A DNA stretch of 64,000 nucleotides from Actinoplanes sp. N902-109 (GCF_000389965.1 NC_021191.1:6077501-6141500); one strand, 5' to 3'; numbered from the stretch's first letter, positions 1 to 9,148 are shown. Translations and numbers: made by a program. The notes: generated by a model from the letters alone, not told the origin.

Positions 1-626
1 CGCCTGCTTCGGCACGGTGTCGTTCACCGGCGGGCAACCAGTGACCGGGCGAGATCTGATTCACGATGCGCGTTGGGCGAGCCGGGTGGGCCGGCCGGTG
101 CGGCCGCGTACACCCCAGGAACGAGACGAAGCGATGCGCGACGAGGTACGCACCATGGTGGACCACGATCAGCTGAGCCTGCAGTCCCAGGCCATCCTCG
201 ACCTCGGGCTGAACGCCGTCACCCGGCACGAGATCCTGCTGCGGGTGCGCCAGGGTCCGGCTCCGGCGGCTTCCCCGGCGGCCCTGCTCGCCGCGGCGGA
301 TCGCAGTGACGAGATCGTGGCCGTCGACAGATGGGTGGTGGACCGGGCGCTCGGCATCATCGGCGAGAGCCCGCAGACGGCTCACTATCACATCAATCTG
401 TCCGGGCGGACACTCTCCACACCCGACCTGGCCGACTACGTGCTCGCCACGATGGAGCGGTACGGCGTGGACCCGCATGCCGTCACGTTCGAGGTCACCG
501 CGTCCGGCGGTGCTGCGCGAGCTCGGGGTGGACTTCGCGCAGGGTTCCGCGATCGAGCGGCCACACCGGATGGTGCCCGCAGGGGCACCGGCGGCGCGGG
601 CGGGCCGGCGGCGGGCAACCGGCTGA
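1..626 (+). pseudogene. GGDEF-EAL family protein remnant, 5' truncated by window edge
   Basis: The reading frame is already open at the left edge, so the gene starts outside the window. The first residues resemble the end of a GGDEF domain. From about base 170 the frame encodes the first half of an EAL (c-di-GMP phosphodiesterase) domain: SQAILDL, HEILLR (the EAL-motif equivalent), the IxxVDRWVV helix and INLSGRTLS. After TFEV near base 497 about 100 residues of a normal EAL domain are missing (the ALDDFG, KIDG and AEVE segments). The domain's last motif, LRELGVDFAQG, resumes at base 513 in a different frame and runs to a stop at 624-626. An internal deletion plus frameshift makes activity very unlikely. 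Family assignment is from motifs seen; loss of function is inferred. Confidence 0.72.
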
Positions 627-676
627 CCGATGCGGGCCGGCGGCGGTGCCGGTCCTGCATCGCCGACCGGTTCGGG

Positions 677-1969
677 TCAGTCCCGCTCCACGGCGTGGAT
701 AGCGTCGGTGAGGATGGCGAGGCCTTCGCGGGCCTCGTCCTCGGTGAGGGTGAGCGGCGGGCCCATCCGCAGCACGTTGCCGTACAGACCGCCCTTGCCG
801 ACCAGCAGGCCGCGCCGCCGGCACTCGTCCGAGACCCGCAGCGTGCCGGCCGGGTCGGGGTCGGTGGTGTGCGGGCGGCAGAACTCCAGGGCGATCATGA
901 GGCCCCGGCCGCGCACCTCGGCCACGATCGGCGAGGTCGCCGCCAGCGGGCGCAGGCCGGTGAGCAGGATGTCGCCGGTGCGTTTCGCGTTGGCCTGGAG
1001 GTCGTGGTCGAGCACGTAGTCGAGCACGGCGTTGCCCGCAGCGGTGGCGACCGGGTTGCCGCCGAACGTGGAGAAGCTGGTCGCCGGGACGGCGTTGACC
1101 AGGTCGGCGCGGCCGACGACGCCGGCCAGGGCGAAGCCGTTGCCGATGCCCTTGGCAAAGGTGATCAGGTCGGGCTGCACGTCGTGGGCCTGGTAGCCCC
1201 AGAAGTGCTCGCCGGTGCGGCCCCAGCCGGTCTGCACCTCGTCGGCGATCAGCAGGATGCCGTGGTTGTCCAGCTCCTTCTTGAGCGCGCCGAGCAGGCC
1301 GTCCGGGCCGTGCACGAAGCCGCCCACCCCCTGGATCGGCTCGGCGATCAGGGCGGCGACGTCACCGGCGGTGGTGGTGGCCAGGACCTCGCGCAGGTCG
1401 TCGACGGCGGCCTCGACGAAGGCGTCGTCGGCCAGGCCGGCCAGCCGGCCGCGCAGCCGGTCGCCGGAGTGCAGCCAGCTCACCTGGAGCGGGCTCAGGC
1501 CGCTGGCCGACCAGCTGCGGTGCCCGGTGACCGCCATCGCGGCGAACGAGCGCCCGTGGTAGCTGTTGCGGATCGCCAGGATCTGGTTGGAGCGGCGGTG
1601 GTTGGTGGCGAACAGCAGCGCCGCCTCGTTGGCCTCGGTGCCGGAGTTGGCGAAGAACACCCGCGCGTCCGGGATGCCGGCGAGCCGGGTGATCTTCTCG
1701 GCGAGTTCGACCTGGTGGCGGATCAGGTACAGGGTCGAGCTGTGCACGATGCCGGTGGCGAGCTGCTTCTCCACCGCCTCGCGCACCTCGGCGACGTCGT
1801 GGCCGAGCATGGTGGTCAGCACGCCGCCGAAGAAGTCGAGATAGGTCTTGCCGGTGCTGTCGGTGACCCGGCGTCCGGAGCCGGACACCAGCTCGATGGC
1901 GTCGGCGCCGTAGTAGGTGGTCACCCAGGACGGCAGCACGGCCTGGTGCCTGGCCAGCAGTTCGTTCAT
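677..1969 (-). CDS. Class III PLP aminotransferase (AGXT2 / beta-alanine:pyruvate-like)
   Basis: 430-residue fold-type I aminotransferase of class III, the usual full length. Visible features are NSGTEANE (109-116, PLP phosphate contact), the SYHGR segment (136-140), Asp243 in IADEVQTG and the Schiff-base Lys273 in FAKGIGNG. The closest family resemblance is to alanine-glyoxylate/beta-aminoisobutyrate transaminases (AGXT2). It lies next to a ureidopropionase and a dihydropyrimidinase, so the likely job is transamination of beta-alanine or beta-aminoisobutyrate, the end products of reductive pyrimidine breakdown, to the semialdehydes. Its ATG lies within the stop codon of the upstream MocR gene (4-bp overlap), so the two are translationally coupled. 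Substrate is inferred from context; the aminotransferase class is certain. Confidence 0.88.
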   Translation of the reverse strand: MNELLARHQAVLPSWVTTYYGADAIELVSGSGRRVTDSTGKTYLDFFGGVLTTMLGHDVAEVREAVEKQLATGIVHSSTLYLIRHQVELAEKITRLAGIPDARVFFANSGTEANEAALLFATNHRRSNQILAIRNSYHGRSFAAMAVTGHRSWSASGLSPLQVSWLHSGDRLRGRLAGLADDAFVEAAVDDLREVLATTTAGDVAALIAEPIQGVGGFVHGPDGLLGALKKELDNHGILLIADEVQTGWGRTGEHFWGYQAHDVQPDLITFAKGIGNGFALAGVVGRADLVNAVPATSFSTFGGNPVATAAGNAVLDYVLDHDLQANAKRTGDILLTGLRPLAATSPIVAEVRGRGLMIALEFCRPHTTDPDPAGTLRVSDECRRRGLLVGKGGLYGNVLRMGPPLTLTEDEAREGLAILTDAIHAVERD

Positions 1970-3327
1970 CGGGGTCCTCCAAAGGTTGGGGAAGGGCCGT
2001 TGCCACGAGCACCGGCCCGGGCCGCGGAGGCGAAGATGCCGGCCAGGTCGTCGCTGTCGTCGCGGATCAGGCCGGCGGTGATCCGCACGTGCGCGCTGCC
2101 CAGCGGGCTTACCTCGAAGGGTGCGCCCGGGGCCACCGCGATGCCGTGGCCGGCCAGTTCGAGCATGGCCCGCTGCTGGTCGGCCACGGTCATCCAGAGG
2201 TTGATGCCGTCGTCTGCGGTCGCGGTGACACCGCGGGCGGCCAGCGCGGTCACCATGGCGGTGCGGCGCTGGGCGTACACCTCGCGGGCCGCCGCCACCT
2301 GCGCGGTCGCGTCCGGCGAGAGCAGCAGGTCGAGCAGCACCGCCTGGAGCAGCCGGCTGGACCAGCCGGGACCGAGCAGCCGCCGGTCGGTGACCGCGGT
2401 GACCGCCCGGGCCGGGCCGCCCACCGCGGCGAGCCGCAGGTCGGGCCCGTGGCTCTTGGAAAAGCCGGCGATGTGCACGGTGCGCCCGGGCAGCCGGGTG
2501 CCCAGGCTGACCGGCGCTGCGGTGGCGATGTCACCGGCGTGGTCGTCCTCGACGATCAGCACGTCGGGATAGGCGGCGAGCACGTCGGCGAGCTCGGCCA
2601 CCCGCCCCGGGGTCAGGCTCACCCCGGTCGGGTTGTGCGCCCGGGGCTGCAGGAACACCGCCACCGGGTCGTGCTCGCGCAGGGCGGCGGCCAGCGCGTC
2701 CGGGTTCATCCCGTGCTCGTCGAGCGGCACCCCGGCCACGGTGGCGCCGAGCGCGTCGAGCAGGTCCAGCACCGGCGGGAACGCGGGGTTCTCCACCAGC
2801 ACCCGGTCACCCAGCCGGATCAGTGCGGAGCTGACCCGGTCGAGCGCGTCCATCGCACCGTCCACGACGGTCAGCTGCGCCGGGGTGAACGGCCAGCGGC
2901 TGCGCAGCACTGTCTCCAGCGGGGGCAGCACCGCCGCCTCGAGATAACTGTGGGTCAGCCGGGTGTCGCCGACCCGCTTGAGCGAGTCGGCCAGCGCGGG
3001 CAGCAGGTCGTGGTCCGGTACGCCGGTGGAGAAGTCCCGCTCGACCACCTCGACCGTGGACGCCAGCTGGGCGTACCGCAGCGACGAGCGGCGGGCCGCG
3101 ACGTACGAGCCGGAGCGGCCGCGCGTCTCGATAGCGCCGGCCCGCGCAAGGCTGCTCCACGCCTCGCTGACCGTTGTCGGGCTCACCCCGAGCGCCCGGG
3201 CGACGGCGCGCACGGTCGGCAGCCGCGTGCCGACGGGCAGGCCACCGGTGGTGACCAGCCGGCTGACAGCGGACGCGATGCCGCGCGCGCTGCGGTCCTG
3301 GACGGCAGCGCTGATGACCCCCAGCAA
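1966..3327 (-). CDS. MocR-type (GntR-HTH plus aminotransferase domain) transcriptional regulator
   Basis: MocR architecture: an N-terminal GntR winged helix (GTRLPTVRAVARALG, then SPTTVSEAW) followed by a class I aminotransferase-like domain with a PLP-lysine context (AGFSKSHG). MocR proteins bind PLP adducts and usually control a neighbouring pathway, here the divergent pyrimidine-catabolism operon and the coupled aminotransferase. Start choice: an upstream ATG at 3402 is in frame, but its 25 codons are unlike the rest of the gene (TTA, ACT, AAT, ACA, CAA, TGT, TTT, AGT) and a TTGACA box sits just before it. A TTG at 3327 has GGAG seven bases upstream and gives the N-terminus expected for the family, so I use it. 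The 3' end overlaps the aminotransferase start by 4 bp. Confidence 0.85.
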   Translation of the reverse strand: MLGVISAAVQDRSARGIASAVSRLVTTGGLPVGTRLPTVRAVARALGVSPTTVSEAWSSLARAGAIETRGRSGSYVAARRSSLRYAQLASTVEVVERDFSTGVPDHDLLPALADSLKRVGDTRLTHSYLEAAVLPPLETVLRSRWPFTPAQLTVVDGAMDALDRVSSALIRLGDRVLVENPAFPPVLDLLDALGATVAGVPLDEHGMNPDALAAALREHDPVAVFLQPRAHNPTGVSLTPGRVAELADVLAAYPDVLIVEDDHAGDIATAAPVSLGTRLPGRTVHIAGFSKSHGPDLRLAAVGGPARAVTAVTDRRLLGPGWSSRLLQAVLLDLLLSPDATAQVAAAREVYAQRRTAMVTALAARGVTATADDGINLWMTVADQQRAMLELAGHGIAVAPGAPFEVSPLGSAHVRITAGLIRDDSDDLAGIFASAARAGARGNGPSPTFGGPR

Positions 3328-3402
3328 GTTACGACTCCGAAACAGTAAGTAACAGCCGGGCAATTGTTCGCCCTCAGCTGTGTCATTAGTGTTCCCCGAC
3401 AT

Positions 3403-3520
3403 GAGCCCCTGCTGTCAAGCAGGAGCAGGACCGATGACAGGCGGTGCCGAAGCGATCACAATCGATGAGTGATGCAGGCCACCACAGGTGCAGCCCACCA
3501 CATCGGAGGGAAGGTCCGGC
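3403..3520. promoter_or_regulatory. Divergent promoter region between MocR regulator and pyrimidine-catabolism operon
   Basis: On the minus strand TTGACA (3413-3418) is a perfect -35 box directed at the MocR gene. It overlaps the inverted repeat CCTGCT-gtca-AGCAGG (3408-3423). A GGAGGG at about 3505 is the ribosome binding site of the rightward operon. The inverted repeat is a candidate site for MocR or another regulator; that role is inference. This placement supports a MocR start downstream at 3327 rather than at 3402. Confidence 0.45.
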
Positions 3521-4360
3521 ATGAGCACTGTCGTCCGAGCCGCCCTCGTCCAGACCACCTGGACGGGCGGCAAAGAAACGATGATCAAGGCACACGAGGA
3601 CTACGCCCGCGAGGCCGCCGCCCAGGGCGTGCAGGTCATCTGCTTCCAGGAACTGTTCTACGGGCCCTACTTCTGCCAGGTCCAGGACGCCGCGTACTAC
3701 GAGTACGCCGAGTCGATCCCCGGTCCGACCACGGAGCGCTTCCAGGCCCTGGCGGCCGAGTTGGGCATGGTGATGATCCTGCCGATGTACGAGCAGGAGC
3801 AGCCGGGCGTCCTCTACAACACCGCCGCCGTGGTCGACGCCGACGGCCGCTACCTCGGCAAGTACCGCAAGAACCACATCCCCCAGGTCAAGGGGTTCTG
3901 GGAGAAGTTCTACTTCCGGCCGGGCAACCTGGGCTACCCGGTCTTCGACACCGCGGTCGGCAAGGTCGGCGTCTACATCTGCTACGACCGGCACTTCCCG
4001 GAGGGCTGGCGGGCGCTGGGCCTGAACGGCGCGCAGATCGTGTTCAACCCGTCGGCCACCAGCCGCGGCCTGTCGAGCTATCTGTGGCAGCTGGAGCAGC
4101 CGGCCAGCGCGGTGGCCAACGAGTACTTCATCGGCGCGATCAACCGGGTGGGCATCGAGCCGCTGGGCGACGACGATTTCTACGGCCAGTCGTACTTCGT
4201 GGACCCCGAGGGCAAGTTCGTCGGCGACGTCGGGGACACGCACGCGGCCGAGCTCATCGTGCGCGACCTCGATCTGTCGCTGCTGCCGACCGTACGGGAC
4301 CGGTGGCAGTTCTATCGCGACCGCCGCCCCGACTCGTACGGGGAGCTGGTGCAGCCATGA
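3521..4360 (+). CDS. Beta-ureidopropionase / N-carbamoyl amidase (nitrilase superfamily)
   Basis: 279-residue carbon-nitrogen hydrolase with the complete Glu-Lys-Cys triad: Glu44 (CFQELF), Lys117 (KYRKNHIP) and Cys154 (YICYDRHFPE). The sequence is close to beta-ureidopropionase and N-carbamoylputrescine amidase. With a dihydropyrimidinase directly downstream it most likely hydrolyses N-carbamoyl-beta-alanine (or a related carbamoyl amino acid) to the amino acid, CO2 and ammonia in the cytosol. I use the ATG at 3521, which follows GGAGGG at suitable spacing; the in-frame ATG at 3488 lacks a ribosome binding site. The stop overlaps the dihydropyrimidinase start (ATGA), so the two are co-translated. 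Confidence 0.88.
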   Translation: MSTVVRAALVQTTWTGGKETMIKAHEDYAREAAAQGVQVICFQELFYGPYFCQVQDAAYYEYAESIPGPTTERFQALAAELGMVMILPMYEQEQPGVLYNTAAVVDADGRYLGKYRKNHIPQVKGFWEKFYFRPGNLGYPVFDTAVGKVGVYICYDRHFPEGWRALGLNGAQIVFNPSATSRGLSSYLWQLEQPASAVANEYFIGAINRVGIEPLGDDDFYGQSYFVDPEGKFVGDVGDTHAAELIVRDLDLSLLPTVRDRWQFYRDRRPDSYGELVQP

Positions 4361-5754
4361 AGCTCATCGCCAACGGCGAGGTGGTGTCGCCGGCCGGAGC
4401 GCTCGCAGCCGACGTGCTGATCGACGGCGAGAAGATCGTCGCACTGTTCAGCCCCGGCACCGGACCCGCCGACGGGGAGATCATCGACGCCACGGGGAAG
4501 TATGTGATCCCGGGTGCGATCGACGCGCACACCCACATGCAGATGCCGTTCGGCGGTACGCAAGCCAGCGACACCTTCGACACCGGCACCCGCGCGGCGG
4601 CGTTCGGCGGCACCACGACGATCATCGACTTCGCGATCCAGCGGTACGGCGAGGTGGTGCAGGACGGGCTGGCCGCCTGGCACGAGAAGACGGCCGGGAA
4701 CTGTCACGTCGACTACGGCTTCCACATGATCCTCGGCGGCGTGGACGACGAGTCGCTCAAGGCCATGGACCAGTTGGTGGCCACCGAGGGAATCTCCAGT
4801 TTCAAGCTGTTCATGGCGTACCCGGGGGTGTTCTACAGCGACGACGGGCAGATCCTGCGCGCGATGCAGAAGGCCCGCGACAACGGCGCCCTGATCATGA
4901 TGCACGCGGAGAACGGGCCGGCCATCGACGTGCTGGTCAAGCAGGCCCTGGAGCGCGGCGAGACGGACCCCTACTTCCACGGCGTCACCCGCCCGCAGGA
5001 GCTGGAGGCCGAGGCGACCAGCCGGGCCGTCTGGCTGGCGGGCGTGGCCGCTGACTGCCCGCTCTACATCGTGCACCTGTCCGCGTCCAAGGCCCTGGAA
5101 CAGGTGGCCGCGGCCCGCGACGCCGGGCGCAACGTGTTCGCCGAGACCTGCCCGCAGTACCTCTACCTCACCCTGGAGGACCAGCTCGGGGCGCCCGGGT
5201 TCGACGGCGCGAAGTGGGTCTGCTCGACGCCGCTGCGCAGCAAGCACGAGAGCCACCGCGCCGACCTGTGGAAGGGCCTGCGCACCAACGACCTCGCCGT
5301 GGTGTCCACCGACCACTGCCCGTTCTGCATGAAGGACCAGAAGGAGCTGGGCATCGGGGACTTCTCGAAGATCCCGAACGGCATCGGCAGCGTCGAGCAC
5401 CGGGTGGACCTGCTCTACCAGGGCGTGGTCGACAAGAAGATCTCGCTGGGCCGCTGGGTCGAGACGATCGCCACCACGCCCGCCCGGATGTTCGGCATGT
5501 ACCCGCGCAAGGGCGTCATCGCGCCCGGTTCCGACGCCGACATCGTGCTCTACGACCCGGCCGGGCGCACCCGCATCTCGGTGCAGACGCACCACATGAA
5601 CATGGACTACTCGGCGTGGGAAGGCTGGGAGATCGACGGGAAGGTGGACACCGTCATCTCGCGCGGCACGGTCATCGTGCGGGACGGCGCGTACCAGGGC
5701 CACGCCGGGCACGGCCGGTTCGTCCCGCGCACCCTGTCCGAGTACCTGGTCTGA
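4357..5754 (+). CDS. hydA: Dihydropyrimidinase / D-hydantoinase
   Basis: 465-residue amidohydrolase. All dinuclear metal ligands are present: His58 and His60 (DAHTHMQ), the carboxylated Lys150 (SSFKLF), His183 (MMHAEN), His240 (IVHLSA) and Asp319 (STDHCPF). It opens the ring of dihydrouracil or dihydrothymine (or a hydantoin) to the N-carbamoyl acid that the preceding amidase would cleave. It starts within the stop codon of that amidase. Length and motifs match bacterial dihydropyrimidinases throughout. Natural substrate (pyrimidine versus hydantoin) cannot be told from sequence alone. Confidence 0.92.
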   Translation: MKLIANGEVVSPAGALAADVLIDGEKIVALFSPGTGPADGEIIDATGKYVIPGAIDAHTHMQMPFGGTQASDTFDTGTRAAAFGGTTTIIDFAIQRYGEVVQDGLAAWHEKTAGNCHVDYGFHMILGGVDDESLKAMDQLVATEGISSFKLFMAYPGVFYSDDGQILRAMQKARDNGALIMMHAENGPAIDVLVKQALERGETDPYFHGVTRPQELEAEATSRAVWLAGVAADCPLYIVHLSASKALEQVAAARDAGRNVFAETCPQYLYLTLEDQLGAPGFDGAKWVCSTPLRSKHESHRADLWKGLRTNDLAVVSTDHCPFCMKDQKELGIGDFSKIPNGIGSVEHRVDLLYQGVVDKKISLGRWVETIATTPARMFGMYPRKGVIAPGSDADIVLYDPAGRTRISVQTHHMNMDYSAWEGWEIDGKVDTVISRGTVIVRDGAYQGHAGHGRFVPRTLSEYLV

Positions 5755-5767
5755 GGAGGGGCGCACG

Positions 5768-6751
5768 ATGGACATCGGCGTCGTCCTGCAGTGCGACCCG
5801 CCGTCGAGCGAGGTCGTCGAGCTGGCCAAGCAGGCCGAGGGGCTGGGCTTCAGCCACGTGTGGACGTTCGACTCGCACGTGCTCTGGCAGGAACCGTTCG
5901 TGCTCTACAGCAGGATCCTCGACGCGACGTCGCGGGTCGTCGTCGGTCCCATGGTCACCAACCCCGGCACCCGCGACTGGACGGTCATCGCGTCGCAGTT
6001 CGCCACCCTCAACGAGATGTACGGCAACCGCACCATCTGTGGCATCGGCCGCGGCGACTCGGCACTGCGCTACATCGGCCGCGAACCCAACACCCTGGCC
6101 GAACTGCGCGAGTGCATCGAGACCGTACGCGCGCTCGCCAACGGCGGCTCGGTGCGTGACCTGCGGTTCGGGTGGGCACCGGACAGCACGCTCGACATCT
6201 GGGTCGCGGCGTACGGGCCCAGGGCCCTCGCGCTGACCGGCGAGATCGCCGACGGTTACATCCTGCAGCTCGCCGACCCGGACATCGCCGCGTGGATGAT
6301 CGACGCGGTCCGCACGGCCGCCTCGAACGCCGGCCGCGACCCGATGGCCGTCAAGTTCTGCGTGGCCGCCCCCGCGTACGTCGGCGACGACCTGGCCCAC
6401 CAGCGGGACCAGACACGCTGGTTCGGCGGGATGGTCGGCAACCACGTCGCGGACATCGTCGCGCGGTACGGCTCGGACGGCACGGTGCCGCAGGTGCTCA
6501 CCGATTACATCAAGGGGCGGGAAGGCTACGACTACGCCGAGCACGGGCGGGCGGGCAACTCGCACACGACGTTCGTACCCGACGAGGTCGTGGACCGCTT
6601 CTGCATCCTCGGGCCGGTCGAGCAGCATCTCGCGCGCCTGGCCGAGCTGAAGAAGCTCGGGGTCGACCAGTTCGCCCTGTATCTGCAGCACGACGACAAA
6701 GCCGGGACGCTGCGGGCGTACGGTCAATCGGTTGTCCCGGCGGTCTCATGA
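5768..6751 (+). CDS. Luciferase-like (LLM) flavin/F420-dependent oxidoreductase, TIGR03842-like
   Basis: 327-residue TIM-barrel protein of the luciferase-like monooxygenase / F420 oxidoreductase superfamily: an N-terminal strand with GVVLQCDPP, VWTFDSHVLW, TNPGTRDWTV, GIGRGDSAL and the C-terminal helix with LGVDQFALY. It resembles the TIGR03842 group, which occurs next to dihydropyrimidinases. It has a strong ribosome binding site (GAGGAGGGG) 13 bp after hydA and overlaps the next permease gene by 4 bp, so it belongs to the operon. The reaction is unknown. Because no dihydropyrimidine dehydrogenase gene is in the window, it may supply a redox step on the pyrimidine or a related ring; that is inference. 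F420 versus FMN cannot be settled here. Confidence 0.8.
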   Translation: MDIGVVLQCDPPSSEVVELAKQAEGLGFSHVWTFDSHVLWQEPFVLYSRILDATSRVVVGPMVTNPGTRDWTVIASQFATLNEMYGNRTICGIGRGDSALRYIGREPNTLAELRECIETVRALANGGSVRDLRFGWAPDSTLDIWVAAYGPRALALTGEIADGYILQLADPDIAAWMIDAVRTAASNAGRDPMAVKFCVAAPAYVGDDLAHQRDQTRWFGGMVGNHVADIVARYGSDGTVPQVLTDYIKGREGYDYAEHGRAGNSHTTFVPDEVVDRFCILGPVEQHLARLAELKKLGVDQFALYLQHDDKAGTLRAYGQSVVPAVS

Positions 6752-7608
6752 GACGGACCGTGAGTGTCGCGCTGGGGTTGATCGTTCTCGCGCTGCTGTG
6801 GGAGGGCTACAAGGCGGTCGGGAACCCGGACGGCACGGTGCTGTTCGGTACGCGCGTGCTGCCGCGCGCCGACGACCTGTCCATGCCGCACGTGTGGGAC
6901 ATGCTGCGCCGGCTGGGCCGTCCCGAGCTCACCGGCGGGCGCCCGGTGTGGCAGGTGGTGGCACGGGCGGCGCTGGTCACGCTGGGCATCACCGCCGCCG
7001 GCTTCGTCGCGGGCACGCTGGTCGGGCTGGTCCTGGCCGTCGCCATGCAACGCTTCCGGGTGGTCGAGCGGGGGCTGCTCCCGTACGTCATCCTGTCCCA
7101 GACGGTGCCGCTGGTGGCCCTGGCACCGCTGGTCGCAGGGTGGAGCGGCAACCTGTCGTTCGGCCCGTGGCCGTGGCAGGACTGGATGACCGTGTCGGTG
7201 ATCGCGGCGTACCTGAGCTTCTTCCCGGTCGCCGTGGGCATGCTGCGCGGCCTGCAGTCGCCGCCGGCCGCCGGGGTGGACCTGATGCGCAGCTACGCCG
7301 CCGGGTGGTGGCGCACGCTGCGCACCCTGCGGTTGCCGGCCGCGCTGCCGTACCTCTTCCCGGCGCTGCGGCTGGCCGGTGCGGCGGCGGTCGTGGGCGC
7401 GGTGGTGGGCGAGATCTCCACCGGCACCCGGGGCGGCATCGGCCGGCTGGTCATCGAGTACTCCCGGGAGGCCACCTCGGACCCGGCGAAGGTGTACACC
7501 GCCATGCTCGGCGCGGCCCTGCTCGGGCTGGTCGTGGCGGGCCTGGTCAGCCTGCTGGAGCTGCCGTTGCTGCGGCACCGGCGCCGAGTACCGGTGGTGA
7601 CGATGTGA
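6748..7608 (+). CDS. ABC transporter permease (SsuC/TauC-type)
   Basis: 286-residue integral membrane protein with about six hydrophobic helices and the BPD_transp_1 cytoplasmic loop (AAGWWRTLRTLRLPAALPYL) that docks on the ATPase. It starts inside the stop codon of the LLM oxidoreductase (ATGA) and ends overlapping the ATPase gene. A second permease follows the ATPase, so the importer is a heterodimer. Together with the NMT1-like lipoprotein it forms a NitT/TauT-family importer, presumably for the ring compound degraded by this operon. Confidence 0.85.
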   Translation: MRRTVSVALGLIVLALLWEGYKAVGNPDGTVLFGTRVLPRADDLSMPHVWDMLRRLGRPELTGGRPVWQVVARAALVTLGITAAGFVAGTLVGLVLAVAMQRFRVVERGLLPYVILSQTVPLVALAPLVAGWSGNLSFGPWPWQDWMTVSVIAAYLSFFPVAVGMLRGLQSPPAAGVDLMRSYAAGWWRTLRTLRLPAALPYLFPALRLAGAAAVVGAVVGEISTGTRGGIGRLVIEYSREATSDPAKVYTAMLGAALLGLVVAGLVSLLELPLLRHRRRVPVVTM

Positions 7609-8372
7609 CCGCGGTGTCCCTGTCCGGCCTGACCATGACGTACAACCGCGGGCGGCCCGACCAGGTGACCGCGCTGTCCGACGTGGACCTGACCGTCGGC
7701 ACGGGCGAGTTCGTGTCGCTGATCGGCCCGTCCGGCTGCGGCAAGAGCACGCTGCTGCGGCTGATCGCCGATCTCATCACCCCGTCGGCGGGCACGGTGA
7801 CGGTGTCCGGCAAACCGGCCCGCCAGGCGCGGCTGGACCAGGACTACGGCATCGCGTTCCAGCAGGCCGGCCTGTTCGAGTGGCGGACCGTGCGGCGCAA
7901 CGTCGAGCTGCCCCTGGAACTGCGCGGGCTGTCCCGGGCGGCCCGCCGGTCCCGGGCGCTGGAGATGCTCGCGCTGGTCGGGCTGGCCGACTTCGCCGAC
8001 CACTACCCGGCCCAGCTGTCCGGCGGCATGCAGCAGCGCGTCGCCATCGCCCGCGCCCTGGCCGTGCACCCGCCGCTGCTGCTCATGGACGAGCCGTTCG
8101 GCGCGCTGGACGAGATGACCCGGGAGCGGCTGCAGACCGAACTGCTGCGCATCTGTACGACAACCAGCACGAGCACCGTGTTCGTCACGCACTCCATCGC
8201 CGAGGCGGTGTTCCTGTCGGACCGGGTGGTGGTGATGTCGCCACGCCCGGGCCGGATCACCGCGACCATCGACATCGACCTGCCGCCGGCCCGCGACGAG
8301 TCGGTGCGGCAGTCCCCGGATTTCTTCGCCGCCGTGACACTGGTCCGCAAGTCCCTGCGGGAGACCGCGTGA
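7605..8372 (+). CDS. ABC transporter ATP-binding protein (NitT/TauT family)
   Basis: 255-residue ATPase with Walker A (GPSGCGKST), Q-loop, signature LSGGMQQR, Walker B (LLLMDEPFGALDE) and H-loop (FVTHS). The GTG start at 7605 overlaps the preceding permease stop (GTGA), and the stop overlaps the GTG start of the second permease. It powers uptake of the solute delivered by the downstream lipoprotein. Family is clear; substrate is inferred from operon context. Confidence 0.9.
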   Translation: MTAVSLSGLTMTYNRGRPDQVTALSDVDLTVGTGEFVSLIGPSGCGKSTLLRLIADLITPSAGTVTVSGKPARQARLDQDYGIAFQQAGLFEWRTVRRNVELPLELRGLSRAARRSRALEMLALVGLADFADHYPAQLSGGMQQRVAIARALAVHPPLLLMDEPFGALDEMTRERLQTELLRICTTTSTSTVFVTHSIAEAVFLSDRVVVMSPRPGRITATIDIDLPPARDESVRQSPDFFAAVTLVRKSLRETA

Positions 8373-9124
8373 GACGGGTGCTGCCGCCGCTCGTGGTCGG
8401 CGTGCTGATGCTCGCGGGCTGGGAGCTGGTGGTGCGGCTGGGCCGGGTCGCGCCGTTCGTCCTGCCCGCGCCCTCGGCCATCGGGCACGAGCTCGTGCTG
8501 CAACGCGCCAACGTGTGCAGCGCCGCGCTGGCCAGCGGGCTCAACGCGCTGATCGGCCTGCTGTGGGGTGCCGCCGCCGCCGTCCTGGCCGCCATGGTGG
8601 CCAGCCGGTTCCGGGTGCTGGCCGACCTGTCGCTGCCGCTGGCGGCGGTGCTGAACGCGCTGCCGATCATCGCGCTGGCCCCGATCCTCAACAACATGTT
8701 CGAGTCCACGTCCAGCGTGCCGCGGCGGCTGGTGGCCGGGATCATCGTGTTCTTCCCGGTCTTCATCAACACGCTGCGCGGGCTGCGCGAGGTCGACCCG
8801 ACCCACCGTGCGCTGCTGACCAGCTACGCGGCCCGGGGCTGGACGTTCACCCGGCTCGTCGAGCTGCCCGGCGCGCTGCCGTTCGTCTTCACCGGGCTGC
8901 GCCAGGCGTCGTCGCTGGCCGTCATCGCCGCGGTCGTCGCCGAGTACTTCGGCGGACTGCAGAACGGCCTGGGCTCCCGGATCACCTCCGCCGCCTCGTT
9001 CACCGCCTACCCCCGGGCCTGGGCCTTCGTGACCGGCGCCTGCCTGCTCGGGCTGGCCTTCTATCTGGCCACCCTCCTGCTGGAGCGGCTGGCCATGCCC
9101 TACCGCCGTCGTCTGATCGCCTAG
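8369..9124 (+). CDS. ABC transporter permease, second subunit
   Basis: 251-residue permease, about six membrane helices, with the EAA-like loop (AARGWTFTRLVELPGALPF). GTG start at 8369 overlaps the ATPase stop by 4 bp. It is distinct in sequence from the first permease, so the transmembrane channel is a heterodimer. It lies directly before the solute-binding lipoprotein gene (24-bp gap). Confidence 0.85.
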   Translation: MRRVLPPLVVGVLMLAGWELVVRLGRVAPFVLPAPSAIGHELVLQRANVCSAALASGLNALIGLLWGAAAAVLAAMVASRFRVLADLSLPLAAVLNALPIIALAPILNNMFESTSSVPRRLVAGIIVFFPVFINTLRGLREVDPTHRALLTSYAARGWTFTRLVELPGALPFVFTGLRQASSLAVIAAVVAEYFGGLQNGLGSRITSAASFTAYPRAWAFVTGACLLGLAFYLATLLLERLAMPYRRRLIA

Positions 9125-9148
9125 TCGCCGAACGCTGAGGAGTCACCC

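Noticed and set aside
626..2572. Long open frame on the plus strand continuing past the EAL remnant
   Set aside because: It runs antisense to the aminotransferase and MocR genes, has no domain and exists because high GC suppresses stops.
9125..9148. TPP riboswitch before the NMT1/THI5-like lipoprotein gene
   Set aside because: Only a 24-bp gap with a ribosome binding site exists; the operon has no thi-box and its other genes point to pyrimidine catabolism.
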